Source of the DNA: Spisula solida | Lineage: Eukaryota; Mollusca; Bivalvia; Venerida; Mactridae | Assembly: GCA_947247005.1 (NCBI GenBank) | Contig: OX365962.1 | Span: 10,513,201 to 10,577,200 of the forward strand | Direction of reading: 5' to 3' | DNA: 64,000 nt | Shown here: in pieces, positions 37,301 to 49,300 of the stretch | Numbering within the stretch: the stretch's first letter is position 1 | Layout of the letters: every line of letters starts with the position of its first letter | Program-made: the position numbers and the translations under genes | The notes under the pieces: model-generated | The model's input: only the letters and a program-made list of their open reading frames with translations | The model's database searches: none | Told to the model about the DNA's origin: nothing

Positions 37301-40300
37301 TCCAAAATCAGGAAATACTGGTGTACAGCTTGCCCCAGGTAAGCAATATTTTTATAATTTATAGTTATCAGGGGTTTTCATTTGACTCGGGAGAAGCGGT
37401 TTTGAGATTTGAAATTTCCAAATAAAAGCCACATTTGACCTTCAAGTTTTGGTTTGATATTTGATATGTTGCCAGGGTGTTTTTAACTCACTTAATATTA
37501 TGTTTATTGGGTCACTGTGCAATGACTTCGAAGGATATTGTGATGTATTCTATCGTTGCCAGGGTGTTTATAACACACTTAGTATCATGTTAATAGGGTC
37601 ACAAAGTAATAACTTCCAAGGATATTGTGATGTATTCTATAACACACTTCATATCATGTATATAGGGTCACCAGGCAATAACTTCCAATGATATTGTGAT
37701 GTATTCTATCATTGCCAGGGTGTATATAACACACTTTATATCATGTTTAAAGGTTCACCGTGCAATAACTCCCAAGGATATTTTGATGTATTCTATCATT
37801 GCCAGGGTGTTTATAACACACTGTATATCATGTTTATAGGTTCACCATGCCATAATTTCCAAGGATATTGTGATGTATTCTATCGTTGCCAGGGTGTTTA
37901 TAACACACTTAATATCATGTTTATAGGTTCACCGTGCAATAACTTCCAAGGATATTGTGATGTATTCTATCGTTGCCAGGGTGTTTATAACACACTTAAT
38001 ATCATGTTTATAGGTTCACCGTGCAATAACTTCCAAGGATATTGTGATGTATTCTATCGTTGCCAGGGTGTTTATAACACACTTAATATCATGTTTATAG
38101 GTTCACCGTGCAATAACTTCCAAGGATATTGTGATGTATTCTATCGTTGCCGAGGTGTTGATGCTGAGGGTCCTTTATCCAGATTGAAAAACCTTATATT
38201 CAGTCCTGAAACATTACAAGACATATCAAACTGGATTGTGGTAAGTGGAAAGACTATTCCATGTTCTACTTACTGTAAACCAATTTACTTATGCGAATAC
38301 AAACTTTCGCGTTTTTTTTTATCGTCGGCATATTTGCGACTACAAACTTTTGTGTTTTTATGTTTCCTGCAATGTCAATATTAATGTTTTTAGCACTTTC
38401 GCGGCGATTTATTTCGGAAAATTCTACCACTCGCGAACTCTGCGAAACTAAAACGCGCGAAATAGTTTCTAGGTTTACAGTAATTTAATCAAGGATCCTA
38501 CAAATCTGGAAAATGCGGAAATTAAGATTTGCTTTACTAAAAAGGAACTTTTCTGCTAAAAATAACATTTATTTTAAAATTGATTAAATTTTTTTAATTT
38601 TTGACAAAGTTATGACCATTTGAAATTGGATTATGATCAGTGGTCTTTCCTATACATAGTATGGGAAGATATGTTTAAGCTATTGAATGGGTGGATTGAT
38701 TTTGAAATATCTTTGTTGAGTTGTGTTTTCTTTTCATTTTATTTTGAAATATCTTTGTACAAATACTCATCATTATACGACTCTATTCAAAGCTCATGTT
38801 TGTTTCGGATCATTCAAAAGTCAAGGTTGCATTACAAGGCCAAACATACTGAGACTGAATTTCTTATCTGCTTTATATTTTTCTTGAAGGGATTTTGAAA
38901 TAACAAATTAAAAAAGGCGCTAAGTACATTTTTACCTACTATCTTTGGAGATTTATATTAATGATTTGCCACTTTATGGCCAAGGGAGGTAATTTATGTT
39001 TCTTTATATGCAACTTTATGGTCAAGGGGAGGTAATTCATGTATCCCTATATGTCACTTTATGGCAAACGGAGATAATTTATATTTCTTTATATGCCATT
39101 TTATGACTGAGGGAGATAATTGTGTATTTCATATACCTTATGATTGCAGGAACACTGGTGGGCGGTGTTATTGATGGGCATTGGTCTGGTGCTTGCTATG
39201 GGACTATTTATTAAATTCTGTGCTGTGCACACACCTAGTTCCAATCCAAAGGCCAAACCAGCACGTAAACTTAGTGAGACTATGACTCTACGTAGACGTA
39301 GAAATCAGAACAGGCAGCCTCCACAACCACAGCCAGTCAGATACCCACAGGTATGTAGTTGTTTTATCCTCTTCTTATTTTAGACCAGAATAATTTATTA
39401 ATTATGACTCTGGCATAGAGAGCAGGAGACATACCTGATTTCGTGTTGGACCTCTGGATGGATGCCGCCAAGTTTGTCTGTGTTAGCTATCCTTAACGTT
39501 TGGTGACAGACGTTTTTGTGTAAAAAATACTTGTAGATCTTGTTGTTTTTGAAAATTGGTTGCTTAGGCCATTATAATTCAATATTAGATCCATGATGTT
39601 CTTAAAATCTTTAATTCTTAAATTTTTATTTTCAAAATATTAGTGTGTTTGTGCTCAAATTGGATTGATTTGCTTAATTGTAGTAGTCTAGTTTAGAATA
39701 TTTTATCACTTGTTACATTCTTAAAAATATAAAAAAGTTGACAAAAAAGGTCAGCCAAAAGTAGGCTAAAAAAGGATGCTCATGTAGGAATTTATTTGTT
39801 CTTGCTATTTACATGTTTATATAATGATATAGATTCAAGACTGAATGTGAAGTGTTGTTTTGAATGTTGTCAATTGGTTCGTCCCTCCGTCCTGGTTAAC
39901 CCAAATTGACCGTTTCTTCTAGCATTAATATGGCTTGCTACAAAGCTTTCATACTTGCATGGATGTTGTGTATTAACGCTCTCCACACGCCAGTATCACC
40001 TTACCCCATTTTGACCTTCACCTTGACCTAATTTTGGACTTAGACTTATTTATGGACAAGGCTTCCACAGGGGGCATAAGCGTTTATTGAACGCAGTCTT
40101 GTTTGATTATGTATTTTCAAAATACATGTACATCAAGGGAGCATGAAAGTTCATATTCTATGCTGTGTGTTGATTTTTCCTTAATTAAAGGGGCAAGGCT
40201 TTTTTCTAACCTTAGGAAGGGGCCCTACACGCTTAATAAAGGGAGAAATATGGTTTGAGTAGTTTTATGAGGTTGTAGAAGTCACCTTTCGTAAGACAGT

Positions 40301-43300
40301 ATTACGTAGTGGAAAATTATTTATTTTGAGAAACACAGTATTAATTATGCTGTTGAAACTATTATATAATCGTTAAACAGTATAATGCTATTGTAATTTT
40401 ATGTGTTCTTTTTAATATGTTGTGTAGTTAAAATATATTAACTGCTTTCTGTGCTTATTTTTTGTGTTTTGTGTAAAATATTTATTGTATTTTTGATTAC
40501 CAAAAATTTGTATTTGTTGGAATTAAATTGATGGGAGTTTGGTAACTATGCTAAGTATTCTACTCTGTGGAATTGAAATGTAATTTTTTTTTCTTGATTT
40601 TGTGATTATTCTGAAATATGGCAAAATTTAAAAATGATAATTATATAGAAATAAGTCATGACATTGTGTGGTTCGATCTTGTGTTAAAAGCTCATCCACA
40701 AAATTCATGAAATTTTGTTTCCAACGTTTCCAACAAATAAATATGTTTTACGATAATGTTCCTTCATTAGGGTGTTAACGATAATTAATGTTATTTACTA
40801 AATTGATTAGTATGAGTCAAAGGAACTAAGAAGGCAAGACAGAGAACGTTATGGCCGGGTAAGGCAGGTTGCTATGGCAACCACTATACCGACATGTTTT
40901 TCTAGATATGTAGGGGCTGTAACTCTTTTATGTGGATGCTAACTTCCATTCAATAGAAAGTTGGGTGCAAAGGTTACCGTGACAATTGGTTGAACTAAGG
41001 CGTTTGATCGATTGCAACCCCAAAGATTATTATATTATTTTAACAAGAGACAAGAGTGTCTCCATTTTTGTATGCCTTCTGTGGAACATGAAAAGGGAGA
41101 CAACTCCAGAATGTTGAAGAAACCATTCTCTGGTCAATATGCATCTTTCTCATTGGTTGATTTAAAAATCAAACAACCAATCAGATGCTAGAGTTTAGTA
41201 GTGTCAGGCAACAATCTCTTCATTTGGTTACAATCTAGGAATGCTGCCATACCATTGGTTAATTTAAAAATTGAACAACCAATCGGATGCTAGAATTTTG
41301 TATTCTCAGACAACAACCTCATGATTACATTTTGTACCAGTCTAGGAATGCAGCCTTACCATTTGTTGATTTAAAAATTGAACAACCAATCAGATGTTAG
41401 AATTGGATGTTAGAATTGATCTTAAAATTGAGCAACCAATCAGGAGTTAGAAGTCAAAGATGGCAATCTGTTTACATATTTTGATCTGTAAGAGACTGTG
41501 AATTAAATACAAACATTATAGAAATTATTCCGATAGTGTGTTTTATCCATGATCATAATCATTCACATGTAGAGTTACAGCCCGCCTCAGTCCCCTTATG
41601 TTAATCATTTTAACATGTGACTCATTGATAACATAGTGTGAAGTGATTACTACATGGGTAAAAGTTGTCAGGGCTATTTAGGAATTTCAGGATTTTTATT
41701 GCGTCTAAAAATGGGCTATTTTCTTTATTTTTTCTCTGAAAATTTACAATTTTTCCGAATTTCAGGATTTTTTTAGTGTCCAAAATTAGGCAGTATTCCT
41801 TAGTTTTCCTCTAAAAATTGACCATTTTTCAGAAAGTTAGAATTTTTATAGTGTCCGAAAATGGGCTATTTTCTTTATATTTCTCTGAAAATTGGCCGTT
41901 TTTCAGAATTTCACGATTTTTATAGTGTCCAAAAATGGGCTATTTTCTTTAATTTACTCCGAAAATTGACAATTTTCAAAATTTCAGGATTTTTTAAATT
42001 TCTAACTTTTACCCATGTTATTTTATAATGACACTGTGCATAATAACTGTAGTATTGACACTCTGTAATAACAATAATGATTGTAGTATTACCATGGTAG
42101 AGTAGATACTGATATAGCTCACACTTCAAGGTCATTTTTACCAGACAATTCTACACTTTTCAGGGAAGATCAGCAGAAAAAATTCCTAACAAAGTTGCAC
42201 CATTTCATAGTTTTGGTTTGTCTTTTATTATGACGACACACAATCTCATACTTGCACGACCCTTAATGAGAAGTACAGAAAATATTTGTTGTCAAACGAA
42301 AGTTTCTGAAAAATTATATTTTTTGAAGGTTTTTTTTGTGCAAATTTACTTCATTTTCAGAAAGTTTAGAATGTTATATTTTGTGTTTTTTTAAACAATT
42401 TTCAGCTTTGTTGTTTGTGTAAAACAAAAATCGTATAATTGATTTTCGATTTTCTTTCAGTGAGTACGTTTTGATAAAAAACAAAAATTAACATTTTTTT
42501 ATTTTGTGCATGAATAAACGTTAAAGGGTTTTTCAGGGATTTTTGGGAAAGTAATCAGAGATGAGAAGCTTTGGTGATATTCCACAAAATTCACAATTTT
42601 AGGATCTGGCCCTAATTGGACCCTAAATTTTTCAGGGCGCAATATATATAATAATATAAATGTAAAAAGTAACTTGGAGCAGGGATGTTTGAACTACATA
42701 ATGACTATATTTCTGTGAGGCGCTTTGGCATAATTCCACAAAATTATACAATTTTAAAGATTGGCTCTTGAACCAAACATTTTCGGGACGCATTTTGATG
42801 TTGATAGTAACTTTGATATAATGACTGTGCAGCACTGTGCCTCTGATGCTGAAGCTGTTAAGCAGAGGTCTTGTACTAAATGAATATTTTGTTATGCCAA
42901 AATTTATTGAGTTCAAATTCTTTCATTAATCACCTTTTCTCATCTCTGAAACTATTTGTACATGATAAATTTACTAATTTTTTCAAAGACTCAAATATTT
43001 TCTGTCTTCATTACTATGTAAACATCAAAGTTTTTCAATAATGTATAAACATGTATTAAAGCCATTTGTCCCCAAAAGTATGCTTAAATCATCCACAGAT
43101 TCCCCATATCCCATATAGAATTGACCCCTTAAATTATCATAAAGTTAGGGGTTTGACAAAGCAATTCATATGATGCAACTATAACATAGTAGTGATCATG
43201 ATGGCCACCGGTAACTGTATCATTGAAAATTGAAAAAAAAGTTTATATTATCTTGGGTAAAAAATTTATTAAAAAAACAAATATATTTATTTTACTCTTT

Positions 43301-46300
43301 TTACCAGTGATACAGTTACCTGTGGTGAAGGCTGCTATGCTACAAATATATAATTGACGCCTTGCCATAAAGTTTGGAGTTTAGTTTTAACAAAACAATT
43401 CATAGGATGCAACTATAACATAGTAGTGATCATTTGAAGGGCACAGGTTACACTGTATCATTGATAAAGAGTAAAAAATAAAAAAAAAATTTATAAAATT
43501 TATATTGTCTTAGATAACATGAATTTTATAAAAAAAAAATATATATTTTTACTCTCCGTTAATGATACAGTTACCTGTGGTGAAGGCTGCTTTGTTACAC
43601 AACCCCTTGTAAAAAATGAATATTCGCTAGATTATGATGTCATACTAATAAACCAGTATTGTTGGTAGATGGTGCTGATTTTTGTGATAATTGTAATAAT
43701 TTTTTTTGTGGTCAAGGAAACAAAAAAAATTGTGGCTTTTTTTGTGTGTAATAATCAGGGGTCCTATAATTCCGGAAAAATCAAGAAATCTGGATTTGGT
43801 GCACTAGAGAGAATGATCTTTTCTGCAGAAAATAAAAGTTATTTGATGGAAAAATTCAAAGTTTTGACAAAGTTATGGTCATTTGAAATTTCTTATGCAC
43901 AATTTTAGCAATTGAGAACAATGTTCAAACTGCAATTTGATGTAGGGATGTGTATAATGGCACCTGAAACAGACTTGCGTCTTGTTTTCAGGATTTGACA
44001 TTAGGCTTCAGCAAGGACCCCTGAATAATAAAGATTAATTAGTTAATTTTTGATATGAAAATAGCACACATTAGAAGCACTTGTCTGCTTTAGTGATTAT
44101 ATGATAGATATATTTATATAGGATATATTATTTTAGGAGAGTAAAAACACGAAATTCCCAAAGACTAATAAAGTGCAACCCATTTTCGTTGGTTTGTATA
44201 ATTGTTTAACAGAAAAATAAATTATCCTGTGTTTTGAGCAGAAACCTTGTCATTGATAAAATCAATGATATTTTTTCAAAAAGAAATTCCCAAAGAAAAA
44301 AATTGACCACAAATTTTATACATACTGGTATGATGTGTGTTTGTGGTGTTTGTGTGTGTGTGTATGTACGCAATAATCTGATAGTATCTTTAGAAAACAT
44401 TGTTTTTTCTCTGGTATAATTTAAGTTACTATTTTATATGTTAGCTCTTTTTGAATAGAGTTAAATCTCAGATACCCTGACTGACAATTTTTCTTAAGAA
44501 AAAACAAAAAAACAAAACTGGATGAAGTCTTGATGATGAAACGTCGCTATTATTAAATAAATACTTCTTTCCCATAAGCAATTTGCTTTCAAATCAAAAA
44601 CTCAATTTAGACAATATGTCTCCTGGAATTTTTGTTCCCTGTTCCCACTGAAGTACATCAATAGCATTAGGGCATGCTTCCCCTTGCTTCATGCACGTGT
44701 ACCTGTATATTTGATAAAAAAAAAATTTTTTACAGAAATTTATTTACTTCACTCACACTTGAGAAAATTAAGGTATATTTACATCAAAACTACATCTCTA
44801 TCAAATCATCAGTAGCTTTCCTTATTGAAAGAAATGTGTTCTAAATATTCTATCAGAAATTTAGGATTTTTCTGTCGTTTTTGTTCCCTAGCGTCCACAA
44901 GAGACATCTAGATTAGCGGCTAATAAAGTCTCCCCTAAATACTGCTTTGGTTTGTATAGCAACAATCCCCTGATAATCTTAACAGAAAACCCCCTTCCTC
45001 GCCAGTAAATCTTGCAGGGGTCCTACAAATACAAAATTATCAGAAAATTTAGATTTGCTTCATTAGAAAAAAGGTACATGTATGTTACTGAAGAAAATAA
45101 AAGTTATTTGATGCAAAAATTCAATTGAATTTTGAAAGTGTTATTTAAGTTTTGGTTCTTTGAAATATCATGAGGTGCATTTTAACAATACATGTAGAGC
45201 AATGTTTGAAACTGTTATGGTGTAGGGATTATTAGTGCTAATGGTACTCAGGAAACAGACATGCATCTCATTTTCAGGATTAGGCATTAAAATAATAATG
45301 CCTTTGTAGGACCCCTGTTTAGACGTATATATACAGTGTATGTACTGCAAACCAAAAATATGTGCAATATTGCAAATTGGTACAATCAGAACTTCATTTT
45401 ATACTACAGATTTACATTCATTTGATTGTTAACCTCACTGCTTATACACATTAATCCAGAATCCCTTCCTGTTAGAATCATACCATTCGTAGTATGTACT
45501 GTACTGTACATACTCACTGTTTAAATAAAGCAACCTTGATTTTCAATGCAAAAATCCGAATTCGCAACTTTATTGTGTCTTTAATGTGTTGTATAAATCA
45601 GAGCGTTTTGTTAGATGTTAACGGTATTCACAGTAATTGAACAAAATGCAAAATGGTTAAACCAAAAATTACAAAAATGCTTCTTTAGTCTGGTAATTTG
45701 CTTACTTATACTAATAATATGTACAGTTACATAGACTGTAGTAGTGTATTAAAATCACACTAATGTACATGTGTGTTATTTAAGTACATGTTTTGCTTAT
45801 TATTTTGCTTTCAATAAGGAGTTCTTGTTTTGATATTTGATCAAACAATAAGCATGTGTAAAATAAGTACATTTGATTGTATAGTATGTTTTGTGGTATT
45901 TAAGTATATGAGCATGAATAAGTTACTCATAGACACTGTTCATGTGTACAAATTCTTAATAAACAGATTTTGATGTATCCATCGACAAGCAGCTTAAGGC
46001 AAGTCATTGTCAGACTGTACTACCACCTTAAGCAGCCATATTTGATGTACCCATTGACAAGCAGTTTTAAGGCTTGTTAGACTGTACTACCACCTTAAGC
46101 AGCCATATTCGATGTATCTGTTGACTAGCAGCTTAAGACAGTTTATTTATAGAGTTACGTATAAAATTATTTGTTGCTGATATGAAAATTAATTGTCATG
46201 TTTCTATATTTGTTATAGGGAAAGAATGATGCATTTTCCAACTTATAAGTAAGCTGACAGTGTTAGAGTTACATAATCCACAATTATTCTTGTAGTTTTT

Positions 46301-49300
46301 GAGATTAATATATTCACATCCGTAGTAGAATTTCTACTTTTATCACAATTCTAATACTTCTGTGTATTCTGTCTAATTAACTTCTTTAATTTGTTCAGCT
46401 AAAATTTGTTCATACTCTTTGGCAGCCATCTTGATTTTAGTGGAAGCCATCTTGATATTTAGTGGAAGCCATCTTGATATTTAGTGGAAGCCATCTTTAT
46501 TTTTGTGGCAGCCATCTTTATTTTATTAGCACCCATCTGGACTCTGACTGGTTTTGCATACACAAAATCAAGTCGACTGCTCAGCTTGCTGTAACACCAT
46601 AAAAATGAATTAAGAGACACACTTTCCTGTGGCAGCCATCTTTATATTTCTGACCATGGTTGTACTTACACAAAACCGAGTCCAGTAGGGGTAGTTACAC
46701 AACAACGATTTCCATGTCTGTGCCTGACACGCCCATTTCTATGTTAGTGGCTGACATGTCCCTTTCTATGTCTGGCTGACACGCCCATTTCTATGTCTGT
46801 AGCTGACACGCCCATTTCTATGTCAGTGGCTGACACGCCCATTTCTATGTCTGTGGCTGACACGCCCATTTCTATGTCTGTGGCTGACACTCTCCTTTCT
46901 ATGTCTGTGGCTGACACGCCCATTTCTATGTCTGTGGCTGACACGCCTATTTCTATGTCTGTGGCTGACACGCCCATTTCTATGTCTGTGGCTGACACGC
47001 CCCTTTCTATGTCTGTGGCTGACACGCCTATTTCTATGTTAGTGGCTGACACGCCCCTTTCTATGTCAGTAGCTGACACGCCCATTTCTATGTCTGTGGC
47101 TGACATGCCCCATTCCATGTTTGGAATGCAGATGCATTGTCAATATGACACTCATTTTTTTATTTAATCTAACAAAAGCAATTCAAAACATGAACTATCA
47201 GCCCACCAGACCACATCTTGACCCGTTTCAGCATTTTGCATCTATTTATTTGTTTGAAGGTCATCGAAACATATGACAAAAAGAGCACACAAAAAATGCT
47301 ACACTTACAACTTAGTTCTTATTTAGTTCTCATAGCTAACTTTTTGTCTTCTTCTTTCTTCTTGTTAGCTGATACACAGTCAGTCCAGTTTTATGGATGA
47401 ACTTTGTTGCCCACCTGAATTCTTCCAAGTCACCATGTAACTTCCTGTGTAATTAATATGTTGTTAGTTTCACTGAATTATTGTGTGATCTCACTTAGCT
47501 AATGTCATTTCCCGGGGATAGTTTTAGGTTCTTTAGATTTAACATAATAGATTCTAATAATATGTATTTGTGACATTTTGTGTCTCTGAATTTCAAAATA
47601 CAAAATATAAATGTACATATGTTTTATATAGTTCCTTCTTTAGATCCTTCTATATGCGATACTTTTACCCTTTATATATTCTTTTCCTTTGGTCATATAC
47701 ATTTTCAGCCTTTTCTACAGGATTTGCTAAGGCCAGAGTTTTTTAATTTTTTGTTACTCGGACATTTTTCAGAAAAAAGTCCACAGGAGGAGGGAAAAAA
47801 ATAAAAATAAAAACACCCAAAATTTGGCTTACACAAGCTGTTGGTGGTAGAATAGTCAATGAGGGCAATCAACACTCGGCAACAGTTTTTACTGTCACAG
47901 TGTTATTTTTGAAGAAAACAGCCAATTTATCTTAAGACTAGTACACTGCTGCGACTGCAGTGAAACACTAATGTAATGAAACTTATTATTAACAAAATAA
48001 TGAAATAATAATACAAGACTCAGGTCCATTTATCATCATAACATTATATGCAATTTAGTTTTTTCCAGTTTTCAATTATTTTTTTTTGAAAATGCCAAAA
48101 AATTGGGCAGGAGTGTCCGAGTAACGAAAAATAAAAGAACTCTGGCCTAAAGTCCATATTTACTATAACTGTGCCTCATGAAAATCATGTTTGTTTTCCC
48201 TCCCATCACACAATGTCATAAAGACGTTCGGGAGGTGGGTAGGAATTTATTTTTAAACATAATTAAATCACATTTTTACAAGTAATAAAATTAGATTTTT
48301 ACAAGTAATTATAGTAATTTTTACAGAAGAAACATTTAACATACATAATAAAACTTTCATTACAGGCCTCAACAAATATTTTAAAAAGCACTCGTCCTGC
48401 AATATTATGAGACAAAGAAGGAAACCCCTAAATCTTAGTAGTCCTGCTATATAAATAAAGAAGGAAGATATTGTGCAGGACAAGCGGACAAGTGGATTCA
48501 TTGAGGCCTGCATTAATTTCATCTAAAAAAAATCTGATTTCTCAATGAAATTTTTTGGAAAGGGGCCATTTTGTTGGAGAGGCAACATCAGAAGGGGAAA
48601 CAACCATGATTTTGTTGTAGGCCCTAGATAATGTACAGATTAATAGTTTAATAGTAGTTGTTTCTTATATTTTCAGAAATATTGGATTATATTATTATAT
48701 ATATTTATTATATTATGTCTATATATATTATAAGTAGCATATAGTTATCCAGACAAAGCTGCCTTAGAGTTTTGTTAGAGCTAGATCATGCCAAATATTC
48801 ATTTCCATTCCAAATTACAAATTTTCCAATAAGCCTAAAAGTAGAAAGATCTGTGGCCTTCAACTTAACCTATATATAGAGTTAAGGTATTGTAAGAAAA
48901 CTGCAAATTAAGGTGGAGCTAAAGCCTAGGTCCCAGGGATGAATTCCACATCGGCGATGTTCTCCAAATTTCTTCCAATACCACCCGATTCATCACAATT
49001 ACTTTCCGATATCACAAACTATCTCATGACTTTCCCGAAGCTTCCCCTAGACCACGAGGAACCTGATCCCGATGTCCTGATAGCTCTGTCATTAATTTCA
49101 ATTGGGAGTACATCGCCAAGGCAAAAATGCTCAGTGGGACTTTAAGCAAACATGCTTTGTGTTAAAAACTTTTTCAGTGCAATGACTTTTCTTTCGAGGT
49201 CATGACTTAGTTTCTAAGGATGATTTTACTTTAAAGGCTCAGCATATATACTCACAGTTACTAATGTAACAACTTTACCTTCAAGGTATCTACTTTTAAT

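Noticed and set aside
46744..47167. Repetitive protein gene on either strand
   Set aside because: Both strands are equally open because the unit is 27 bp; no start context or flanking exons.
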